Assembly: GCA_964412895.1 (NCBI GenBank)
Contig: CAYPQK010000110.1
Span: forward strand, 1 to 8,686
Reading direction: 5' to 3'
Origin: CALMRE01 sp964412895
Lineage (GTDB): Bacteria > UBP6 > UBA1177 > JAKLFG01
DNA: 8,686 bases
Positions within the stretch are counted from its first letter, which is position 1, and every line of letters begins with the position of its first letter. Below, piece after piece: positions 1 through 6,338 of the stretch. The position numbers and the translations under genes were made by a program. The notes beneath the pieces are model-generated. The model worked only from the letters and a program-made list of their open reading frames with translations, had not been told where the DNA came from and did no database searches.

Positions 1-372
1 GCGCTGTCGGTCGTACAAGGGAACAGCGAGTATATGCTTTCCTTTGAGAAGATCGAATCGATCAAACTCACCGACACCGACGACATGTCGTGCTACGAAG
101 ATTCGGCTTACGCGCCGCTCCGCGAGTTCTGTTCGCGCAAGCTCATCTATGAGGTAAAGCTCAAGGTGGCCGACAAGAACAAGCAGAAAATAGAGATCGT
201 CGACGAACGGAAGTTCATCTTCAGTTTCGCCGACAAGATGGAGCCGGTCGTTTCGTTCTTTTACAAAATACAGGCAAGCGACGCGGGGAAAGAGGCCGAC
301 ACCAACCTCAAACAGATCGAAAGCGTGGTCAAGGAATTCCAGCAGAACGGCATTAAATCGATAAAATTCTAG
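1..372 (+). CDS. 3' part of an unrecognised soluble protein gene
   Basis: The frame is open from base 1 to a TAG at 370-372, giving 123 visible residues. An ATG at 34 exists, but the frame continues upstream of it with ordinary codons and no Shine-Dalgarno is seen before it, so I treat this as the C-terminal part of a longer protein cut by the window edge. The visible part is charged and rich in Lys, Asp and Glu, with no membrane segment. It has two cysteines (in DDMSCYEDS and LREFCSRK) and a helical-looking C-terminus (residues about 95-120). I recognise no family. It lies 21 bp upstream of the thioredoxin gene on the same strand, so the two are probably co-transcribed; that does not by itself show a redox role. 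It is likely a real gene because codon use is consistent and the stop is followed directly by the next gene's ribosome binding site. Confidence 0.75.
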   Translation, partial: ALSVVQGNSEYMLSFEKIESIKLTDTDDMSCYEDSAYAPLREFCSRKLIYEVKLKVADKNKQKIEIVDERKFIFSFADKMEPVVSFFYKIQASDAGKEADTNLKQIESVVKEFQQNGIKSIKF

Positions 373-382
373 CGATCAGTTT

Positions 383-388
383 AGGAGG
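383..388 (+). promoter_or_regulatory. Shine-Dalgarno of the thioredoxin gene
   Basis: A perfect AGGAGG lies 5 nt before the ATG at 394. It fixes the thioredoxin start and suggests strong translation. It sits in the short gap after the upstream stop codon. Confidence 0.85.
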
Positions 389-393
389 CGCCC

Positions 394-714
394 ATGCTTG
401 CACTGAACAAGGACAATTTCGCGGCCGAGGTCGAACAGTTCGACGGTCTGGTCATCATCGACTTCTGGGCCCCGTGGTGCGGTCCCTGCCGCATGCTTGG
501 CCCGCTTTTCGAAGAGCTCGCCGAAGATAACAAAGCCAATACCAAGATCAAGTTCGCCAAGGTGAATACCGACGAGAATCAGGAACTTGCCGTCCGCTTC
601 AAGGTGCGCGGCATCCCGACGGTGAAGTTCGTGAAGAACGGGCAGGAGGTCGATCAGTTCGTGGGCGCCGCCCCGAAACCGACCTATGTCGACCTCATCA
701 AGAAGCACTCATAG
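394..714 (+). CDS. trxA: Thioredoxin
   Basis: A 106-residue protein, the normal length of a stand-alone cytoplasmic thioredoxin with no signal peptide. The active site WCGPC is at residues 28-32 within FWAPWCGPCRM. The buried acidic residue (D23 in IIDFW), the cis-proline loop GIPT (73-76, P75) and the C-terminal glycine turn (FVGAAP, 89-94) are all present. It is expected to reduce protein disulfides using electrons from thioredoxin reductase, which is not in the window. The start is set by the AGGAGG at 383-388. The gene follows the unrecognised partial gene by 21 bp. It converges on queA, and its last Ser codon and stop are shared on the opposite strand with the queA stop and last codon. 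Family assignment is secure; the specific symbol follows from the canonical WCGPC sequence and length. Confidence 0.96.
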   Translation: MLALNKDNFAAEVEQFDGLVIIDFWAPWCGPCRMLGPLFEELAEDNKANTKIKFAKVNTDENQELAVRFKVRGIPTVKFVKNGQEVDQFVGAAPKPTYVDLIKKHS

Positions 715-1746
715 GATCAGCATACAATCGCCGTAACTGAAGAACCGGTAGCGCTCCGCCATCGCTTTCTGATATGCCTGCATCGTCAACTCATAGCCCG
801 CGAAAGCCGATACCATCATGATGAGCGTCGAGCGCGGCAGATGGAAATTGGTCAGCATCGCGTCGACGAACCGGAAGGTATAGCCGGGGTAGATGAACAG
901 TTGCGACGACCCGCCGCCCGCCGCGAGCGTGCCGCCCGCCGACGCCGTTTCGAGCGTCCGCACCGTCGTGGTCCCGACCGCCAGTATCCGCCGTCCCGCC
1001 GCCTTATCGGCGTTGAGCCGCGCCGCCGCTTCGGGAGCGATATGGTAGAATTCGCGGTGCATGACATGCTCCTCGACCCTGTCGACCTTGACCGGCATGA
1101 AGGTACCGATGCCGACATGGAGCGTCACCCGTTCGACATGGCCGCCGGTCAGCTCCGCAAGCCGGTCGAGTACTGCATCGGTGAAATGCAGACCCGCCGT
1201 CGGCGCCGCGACCGATCCTGCGCCCCCCGCATAGACCGTCTGATAGGATTCCCGGTCCGCGGGGCGGCTCCGCTTCTCGCCGCGCCGCTTGAGAATATAG
1301 GGCGGCAGGGGCATATCGCCGTACTTTTCGAGATATGCGGGCATCGCGTCCGCCGGGAATGAAGTGCGGATGCGGCACGATTCGCCTACCCGGTCGACTA
1401 TCTCCACCGTATCGCCCGAATTGAGCGACACGATCTCGCCCGGCCGGAGCTGTTTCGACGACTTCGCCAGCGTGTCGCAGGTGCCGTCGGGCCGCGTGCC
1501 GAGGTAGAGGAATTCAACCGCGCCGCCGGTCCCCTTTTTGCCGAAAAAACGGGCCGGCAGGACGCGACTCTCGTTGAGGACGACCGTCGTCTTTTCGTCG
1601 ACGAGAGAGAGTATGTCGGCGAACTGACGATGATCGATCGTACCGGTATCGCGCCGCACCAGCATCATCCGCGACGCCCCGCGCGGTAGCGGTTCGGCCG
1701 CTATCAATTCCTCGGGAAGCGCGTAATCAAAACGGGACACATCCAT
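709..1746 (-). CDS. queA: S-adenosylmethionine:tRNA ribosyltransferase-isomerase (QueA)
   Basis: A 345-residue protein that transfers and isomerises the ribosyl moiety of SAM onto 7-aminomethyl-7-deazaguanine in tRNA to give epoxyqueuosine, the penultimate step of queuosine synthesis at position 34 of tRNAs for Tyr, His, Asn and Asp. Family hallmarks run the full length: N-terminal FDYALPEELIA (6-16), LNESRVLPAR (57-66), YQTVYA (168-173) followed by GSVAAPTAGLHF (177-188), HVGIGTF (210-216), EHVMHREFY (226-234), VGTTTVRTLE (257-266), LTNFHLPRSTL (298-308) and the C-terminal RFFSYGD (334-340). Length is close to that of E. coli QueA (about 356). The ATG at 1744-1746 shares one base with the TGA of the preceding SpoIID-like gene (TGATG), so translation is probably coupled. 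No tgt or other queuosine gene is in view. It is the last gene of the minus-strand run and overlaps trx tail to tail by 6 bp. Confidence 0.97.
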   Translation of the reverse strand: MDVSRFDYALPEELIAAEPLPRGASRMMLVRRDTGTIDHRQFADILSLVDEKTTVVLNESRVLPARFFGKKGTGGAVEFLYLGTRPDGTCDTLAKSSKQLRPGEIVSLNSGDTVEIVDRVGESCRIRTSFPADAMPAYLEKYGDMPLPPYILKRRGEKRSRPADRESYQTVYAGGAGSVAAPTAGLHFTDAVLDRLAELTGGHVERVTLHVGIGTFMPVKVDRVEEHVMHREFYHIAPEAAARLNADKAAGRRILAVGTTTVRTLETASAGGTLAAGGGSSQLFIYPGYTFRFVDAMLTNFHLPRSTLIMMVSAFAGYELTMQAYQKAMAERYRFFSYGDCMLIL

Positions 1747-2900
1747 CAGTACATCTTCCGTATCTCGGCGCCGGGGAGATAGTGCTGCAGTATCTCGCGC
1801 CAGTTCTTGCCCGCCTGCGCCATCCCCGCCATGCCGTACTGGCAGGCGCCGACGCCGTGGCCGAAACCCTTGCCGGAAAGTGTCAGTTTGCCGCCCGACA
1901 ATGAGACGGTGAAGTCGTTCGAATAGACGGTCGTGTAGCCGACCGCCTTGCGGAACTGGTTCACCTCTATCCGTTTCCCGTTGACGATGACGGCGGCGAC
2001 CCGCAGATCGCCCTTTTCGACCGTCACCTTCTTCAGTTTGCCGACGCCGTAGCCCGCCGCCGTGAGTTTTTTCGACACCTCGTCGGCATTCAGGGCGCGC
2101 GTCCAGCGGTAGAGCGACGAGTTCTTGCAGTGATCGCATTTCACCGGCACGAGGTACGGCACCTCTTTGCCCCACACCTCTTTGCCCGACGCGGTCCGGC
2201 CGCCGCAGGTGGAGTGGAAATATATCTCGGCCGGCAGATCGTTGTAGCTCAATATCTCGCCGCGCGTCTCGGCGACCGCTTTGTTGGCGGTGAGGTCCTC
2301 CTTGTCGAGCCCGCCGTAGACTTGGTCGAGCACCGTCGGATCGAGATCGTACAGCGCGTTCCTCGGCCGCATCACTTTCTTGTGTACCGCGTAGGTCCGG
2401 GCAAGGACCGCCTGCGCCTTCTTCGCCTCGATATGCCAGCCCGGCATGATCTCCTTGTTGATGACGCCGCGGACATATTCCTCGATGTGGAGCGCGTTGA
2501 CCGCCGTCAGCCCCTTCCCGGAAATGACGATCTCCACCTTCCCGCGGAACATCCGTCCGCCGACCGACATGAAGCTGAATTTCGGCGCGAAGGTTATCGC
2601 CGGACCGGCGTAACTCGTGCCGCAGACCGCTATCTTGCCGCCCGCGGCGGGCGTAATGCCGCATTCGCCCTGAATGGCGCCCAGTTCGCGGCCATCAACG
2701 CCCGACATCTGCGCATCCCCTTCGACCTTCAGTTCGGCGACATTCTGCACGATGCCGATGCGAAGCGTCGGATCGAACGAGGTGACGGTCGCTTCCGACT
2801 TCAGTATCTCGGTAAGGACATCATTCCCGGCAAATAACATGCTGAACGGAAGAAGCAGCGCCGCGACGCTACTCGGAAACCTCAATGACGACCGCCTCAT
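1746..2900 (-). CDS. SpoIID/LytB-domain protein, probable glycan-cleaving envelope enzyme
   Basis: A 384-residue exported protein of the SpoIID/LytB family. In sporulating Firmicutes SpoIID is a lytic transglycosylase that cuts peptidoglycan glycans already stripped of peptides. Seen here: N-terminal signal peptide (MRRSS, then hydrophobic residues 11-24, no lipobox); the core LHIEEYVRGVINKE (137-150), whose E150 lies where the family has its catalytic Glu; KAQAVLARTYA (161-171); FHSTCGGRT (228-236) with EVWGKEVPYL (241-250); a CDHC pair (C255, C258) that could bind metal or form a disulfide; and the C-terminal GFGHGVGACQYGM (345-357). The ATG at 2900 is chosen because it yields a signal peptide; an in-frame ATG at 3053 would add 51 residues of non-protein-like sequence lying over rlpA. 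The gene starts 32 bp inside rlpA and ends in a TGATG junction with queA. The organism need not sporulate, since SpoIID homologues occur in non-sporulating diderms. Confidence 0.92.
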   Translation of the reverse strand: MRRSSLRFPSSVAALLLPFSMLFAGNDVLTEILKSEATVTSFDPTLRIGIVQNVAELKVEGDAQMSGVDGRELGAIQGECGITPAAGGKIAVCGTSYAGPAITFAPKFSFMSVGGRMFRGKVEIVISGKGLTAVNALHIEEYVRGVINKEIMPGWHIEAKKAQAVLARTYAVHKKVMRPRNALYDLDPTVLDQVYGGLDKEDLTANKAVAETRGEILSYNDLPAEIYFHSTCGGRTASGKEVWGKEVPYLVPVKCDHCKNSSLYRWTRALNADEVSKKLTAAGYGVGKLKKVTVEKGDLRVAAVIVNGKRIEVNQFRKAVGYTTVYSNDFTVSLSGGKLTLSGKGFGHGVGACQYGMAGMAQAGKNWREILQHYLPGAEIRKMY

Positions 2901-3516
2901 GACCTTTGGCCCGCTCCCCAATGAATTTCTCGGCGCTCTCGCGGTCGGCGAACCGGCCGACACGCACCCGGAAAAGGGGCCGGTCGCCCTGTTCGAGATA
3001 GATATAGGCCTCGGCGATGCCGAGAGAATCGATGAAAGCGCGTGCGTTCTCAAGGGTCGAATAGGCGCCGAACTGGACCGTGAAGAACCGTTCCGGCGAA
3101 TCCGCCTCGTTACGCTTCAGCAGGCTGTTCTCGCCCGGCAATCCAACCACCGTCACCTTGCCGCGCAGGCGGCCCGCCTGCTCCGGCGACAGCATTTTGA
3201 AGGCCTGCGGCGTGAGATCGACCACATTCTTTCCCGGCCGGTCGGTGACCCGCACCACCACCAGTTTACCGCTGTCCAGATCGCTCACCTCCAGCATCGT
3301 TCCGAAGGGGAACCCGTCGGCGGCACCGGTGAACTGCTGCGGATCGTAGAGCTCGCCATTCGCCATCGTTTTGCCCTTGAAGTCGTCGCCGTACCAAGTG
3401 ACCCACCCGTAGTAAGTATCGCCGGGAGCGATCGGATGGCGCACATTGAGCCGCGGACCGCAGGCAATAATGATCATGCACAGGATGAGGGAAAGGATGA
3501 ACGGCGCGCGGTTCAT
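2869..3516 (-). CDS. rlpA: RlpA-like lipoprotein with DPBB and SPOR domains
   Basis: A 215-residue lipoprotein. Residues 1-19 form a signal peptide ending in lipobox IIAC (C19 lipidated). The double-psi beta-barrel runs from about 36 to 124: GWVTWYG (37-43), MANGELYD (51-58), FPFGT (69-73), VVRVTDR (87-93) and VVDLTPQAF (98-106). A SPOR domain occupies about 143-213 (FFTVQFGAYS, FRVRVGRFADRESAEKF). Known RlpA is an outer-membrane lytic transglycosylase for peptide-free glycan strands, and SPOR domains bind such strands at division sites. The conserved Glu (E55) and Asp (D92) are kept, but the His of the usual TAAH segment is Ala here (TGAADG, A66), so activity is uncertain. The start ATG overlaps the kinase stop (ATGA, 4 bp), and the end overlaps the SpoIID-like gene by 32 bp. 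Length is shorter than many RlpA proteins because the linker between domains is brief. Confidence 0.93.
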   Translation of the reverse strand: MNRAPFILSLILCMIIIACGPRLNVRHPIAPGDTYYGWVTWYGDDFKGKTMANGELYDPQQFTGAADGFPFGTMLEVSDLDSGKLVVVRVTDRPGKNVVDLTPQAFKMLSPEQAGRLRGKVTVVGLPGENSLLKRNEADSPERFFTVQFGAYSTLENARAFIDSLGIAEAYIYLEQGDRPLFRVRVGRFADRESAEKFIGERAKGHEAVVIEVSE

Positions 3517-5657
3517 GAGGGTTTCTTCTCTTCCGTCTCGCCGTAGTACTTGTACTTCTCGTGATAGTAGTAGTAATAGGAACCGTAACGGCCGCCCCCC
3601 TTGAGATCGAGATTGTTCACGACCGCGCCGAGCAGCATCGCGTTGGACTTGGTGAGCTGGGCCACCGCCCGCTTGAGGATATCGCGCGATATCTGCCGTA
3701 TCTTCACGACGATGATGACGCCGTCTATCATCGATGCGATGATCGCGGCATCCGACACGGCGATGATGGGCGGCGAATCGAAAATGACGATATCGTAGAG
3801 CTCCTTGAGCCGGTCGACCATCTCGCGGAACCGTTTCGATTCCATCATCTCGGCCGGATTGGGCGGTATCGGCCCGCAGAAGAGGACATCGAGTCCCTGA
3901 TAAACATTGCGGCGGATAAGCTGTTCTATCGGTTTCTCGCCCAGCATGTAGGTGGAGATACCCTCCTTGTTGTCGAGTCCGAAGAGCTTGTGGACGCGCG
4001 GTTTGCGCATATCGGTGTCGACCAGCAGCGTTTTGCGGCCGGCAAGAGCGAACGATACGGCGATGTTCGAAGAGACGGTCGTCTTCCCTTCCTGCGAGAC
4101 CGAACTGGTGATGAGGAGCGTCTTGGCGTTCACATCGGGATGGGCGAGCCGGATGTTGGTCCGTATCGTCCGGAGCGACTCGACCGCCGGCGAATGCTGA
4201 GAGCCTTCGAAGGCGATCTCCTGTATCTTCTTCGGATCCTCTATATCGAAACTCGGGAAAAGACCCAGAATGTTGCGGCCCACAAGATGCTCCAGCTCCT
4301 CGATGTCGCGGATGCGGGTGTCGAAGAACTCCACCGCCAGCACCGCCACCGCCGCCGACAGGAACGCGATGATGAAGCCGATGAGCAGGATCAGGTTCTT
4401 GCGCGGCGAAATGGGACCCTTCGGGACCAGCGCCCGATCGATGATGCGGATGTTGTTGGCCCGCATAAGGGTATGAAGATCGGCCTCTTTGGTCCGCTCC
4501 AGCACGATGTCGTAAAGCTTCTTGTTCGTTTCGACCTCGCGCTTGAGCTTGTTGTAGTCTATCTCCATCTTGTTGAGCTTCAGCGCCTCCTGCTGACTCT
4601 CGCGGAGCATCGCCTGCAACTTCAGTATCTCGTTGTCGAGCGTCTTCCCCTCCAGCCGGCGCCCCTCGAGAACGCCCTTGAGCTCGTTGAGCAGCGCCTT
4701 GCGGATGCTCTCCTCGTCGCCGCGGAGCGTCTGTACATCGGGATGCTTGTCGCCGTAGAGCAGGGCCTTCTCGCGCAGTTTGGTCTTGATCTGCAGGAAC
4801 TGGAGCTTCATGTTCTGGACGATATTGTTGTCGCGGAAGATGTCGGTGGCGAAGAACTCCTCGGTGTCGGCGAACTCCAGCCCCGAAAGCTCCTCTATCT
4901 TCGCCGCCAGCCCCTTCTGGTATATCTGCTTCTCGGTCAGCTTGGTCGATATCTCGGTGATCGTCTGGGCGAGCATCGTCTGTTTCTGCTCGAAGGCGGA
5001 GGCGAGCACCTCTTTTTCCTTTTTGAAGTTGAACAGCAGTATCTCCGATTCCTCGAGCTGCTTCTTGAGATTGATGCTCTGTTCCGACAGCCATTGGGCG
5101 GCGTCGCGCGTCGCCAGATAACGCTTCTCGATATTGAACTCAATGTACGATGTCGCCACGCTGTTGGCGAGGAACGCCGACACCTCCGGATCGGGGTCGG
5201 CGACGCTGATCCAGAGAATGTTCGAATTCTTCTGCGGCTCGACCGATATCTTGCCCTGCAGCATCGCGACGGTATCGATATTCTTGATGTCCTCGGGATC
5301 CTCGAAATTCTCCGGCCGGATACCGAACAGCTCCAGCACATTCTCGTGCGACAGGCTTTCGATGACCTTCGCGCTGACGGCGCGGCTCCGGATGATCTCG
5401 TATTGGGTCGCCGCATATTCCTTGTTCGCCCAGTAGTAATCGGAACTCGACGCTCCGACCGACTCGACGCGGCGGCCGAGGATATTCTCCGACCGCGGCT
5501 CCATCTCCATGACAACCGTCGCGCGGTAGATCCGTTGCGCCTTATAGAGATAGGCGGCGGTGAAGGTAAGGACGATGACGATGATACCGATGAACAGGTA
5601 GAGGTGTTTGACCAGAAGCAGGTACAGTTGTTTGATGTCGAATTCCCGCGTCTGCAT
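3513..5657 (-). CDS. Fused Wzz polysaccharide co-polymerase and BY-type tyrosine kinase
   Basis: A 714-residue inner-membrane protein of the Wzc type, which controls chain length and export of capsule or exopolysaccharide through cycles of tyrosine phosphorylation. Order of parts: TM1 (about 20-38) opening the Wzz domain; a long periplasmic coiled-coil region (about 190-400) with the GNVR-like stretch before TM2 (about 421-441); the oligomerisation motif ExxRxxR (E493, R496, R499); Walker A ending QEGKTT (522-527, K525), with Ser-Gln where many members have Pro-Gly; Walker A' LLVDTDMRKP (544-553); Walker B VIFDSPP (624-630); and a C-terminal tyrosine cluster (Y691-Y705, nine Tyr) that would be the autophosphorylation tail. 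The kinase is fused to the membrane part, as in Proteobacteria, not split as in Firmicutes. A GAGG lies 4 nt before the ATG. It follows the OPX gene by 6 bp, the expected partner. No cognate phosphatase (Wzb) is in the window. Confidence 0.96.
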   Translation of the reverse strand: MQTREFDIKQLYLLLVKHLYLFIGIIVIVLTFTAAYLYKAQRIYRATVVMEMEPRSENILGRRVESVGASSSDYYWANKEYAATQYEIIRSRAVSAKVIESLSHENVLELFGIRPENFEDPEDIKNIDTVAMLQGKISVEPQKNSNILWISVADPDPEVSAFLANSVATSYIEFNIEKRYLATRDAAQWLSEQSINLKKQLEESEILLFNFKKEKEVLASAFEQKQTMLAQTITEISTKLTEKQIYQKGLAAKIEELSGLEFADTEEFFATDIFRDNNIVQNMKLQFLQIKTKLREKALLYGDKHPDVQTLRGDEESIRKALLNELKGVLEGRRLEGKTLDNEILKLQAMLRESQQEALKLNKMEIDYNKLKREVETNKKLYDIVLERTKEADLHTLMRANNIRIIDRALVPKGPISPRKNLILLIGFIIAFLSAAVAVLAVEFFDTRIRDIEELEHLVGRNILGLFPSFDIEDPKKIQEIAFEGSQHSPAVESLRTIRTNIRLAHPDVNAKTLLITSSVSQEGKTTVSSNIAVSFALAGRKTLLVDTDMRKPRVHKLFGLDNKEGISTYMLGEKPIEQLIRRNVYQGLDVLFCGPIPPNPAEMMESKRFREMVDRLKELYDIVIFDSPPIIAVSDAAIIASMIDGVIIVVKIRQISRDILKRAVAQLTKSNAMLLGAVVNNLDLKGGGRYGSYYYYYHEKYKYYGETEEKKPS

Positions 5658-5663
5658 CGGACC

Positions 5664-6332
5664 TCAGAAGAACCGTTCCTGCACGAACACGATGTCGCCC
5701 GGAAGCAGGTAGAAGTTATTCGCCTTACCGGCCAGTATCTCTTCCATATTCAGCACGAACCGGATCTCTTTGCCCGACTCGTCCTTCCGCGTGACCACCA
5801 CATTGTTGATGTCGGCGAAGTTCGTGAACCCGCCCGCCACCGATATCGCCTCGACGATGCTCATTTCGTGGATGATGGTGAATTTCCCGGCGTTCTTGAC
5901 CTGCCCGAGGACAAACACCCGGCGGCTGTTGAACTCCTTGACCAGCACATAGACCTGCGGGTCCCGCACGAACCCTTCCCGCAGGCGCTCGGCGATCCGT
6001 TCGGCCAAAGAGAAGTTGGTCATCCCCTTCACCGCGATATTACCGATGAAGGGAAAGATAATGAACCCTTCGGGACTCACCTGATGAAGTCCGGTAAGCT
6101 CCTTTTCGCCATACACCGTGATCTGCAGGAGGTCGCCGGGCCCGATGACGCCGGGCTGCAGAGAGGCGCTGTCGGTCTCTCCCGGCACCCGATCGCCCTC
6201 CACCGCCTGCTTTTTCACCGGCGGCGGCGTCACGGCCTGTCCATCGTCGCGAACGAACTTCAGCGTGCACGAAGTACACCACAATAGTGCGCACAGGAAC
6301 AGCACCAGAGATCTGACAGCGGTGTGGGTCAT
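5664..6332 (-). CDS. Short OPX (Wza-type) polysaccharide export lipoprotein
   Basis: A 222-residue exported protein. It has a hydrophobic N-terminus (8-18) and a likely lipidated C22 in CTSC, an atypical lipobox because position -3 is Cys. A Pro-rich linker follows (36-38). The polysaccharide export domain covers about 60-132: GVIGPGDLLQITVYG (61-75), SPEGFIIFPFIG (86-97), and ERIAERL (111-117) followed by DPQVYV (124-129). A single SLBB domain follows (about 136-185: RRVFVLGQVKNAGKF, EAISVAGGF). The protein ends just after LPGDIVFV (210-217). It is much shorter than E. coli Wza (379 residues) and has no C-terminal amphipathic helix, so it cannot form the Wza-type alpha-helical outer-membrane pore alone. 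The neighbouring beta-barrel gene (6 bp upstream) could supply the pore, and the Wzz/BY-kinase (6 bp downstream) is the usual inner-membrane partner. No clear Shine-Dalgarno is seen, so translation may depend on coupling. Confidence 0.94.
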   Translation of the reverse strand: MTHTAVRSLVLFLCALLWCTSCTLKFVRDDGQAVTPPPVKKQAVEGDRVPGETDSASLQPGVIGPGDLLQITVYGEKELTGLHQVSPEGFIIFPFIGNIAVKGMTNFSLAERIAERLREGFVRDPQVYVLVKEFNSRRVFVLGQVKNAGKFTIIHEMSIVEAISVAGGFTNFADINNVVVTRKDESGKEIRFVLNMEEILAGKANNFYLLPGDIVFVQERFF

Positions 6333-6338
6333 GTTAGA

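Noticed and set aside
700..760. Possible bidirectional terminator between trx and queA
   Set aside because: The genes overlap and I see no convincing GC-rich hairpin followed by a T run on either strand.
841..1362. + strand open frame of 173 codons opposite queA
   Set aside because: Arg-rich antisense shadow of a complete QueA, with no ribosome binding site or domain.
709..2664. Upstream extension of the queA frame to base 2664
   Set aside because: Residues before MDVSRFDYAL are an out-of-frame reading of the SpoIID-like gene. QueA family homology begins exactly at the ATG at 1746.
2901..3053. 51-residue N-terminal extension of the SpoIID-like protein
   Set aside because: It lies over the rlpA SPOR domain in another frame, is Ser/Pro/Arg-rich, and would bury the signal peptide that starts at 2900.
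2869..5094. Upstream extension of the rlpA frame to base 5094
   Set aside because: Sequence above 3516 is a low-quality Arg/Gly/Gln-rich shadow of the kinase gene. The ATG at 3516 gives a proper lipoprotein signal peptide.
3561..6287. Very long + strand open frame (908 codons) opposite the kinase and OPX genes
   Set aside because: Its translation is an Arg/His/Asp/Leu-rich shadow without domains, while the opposite strand carries complete Wzz/BY-kinase and OPX families. Long antisense frames are expected in GC-rich genes.
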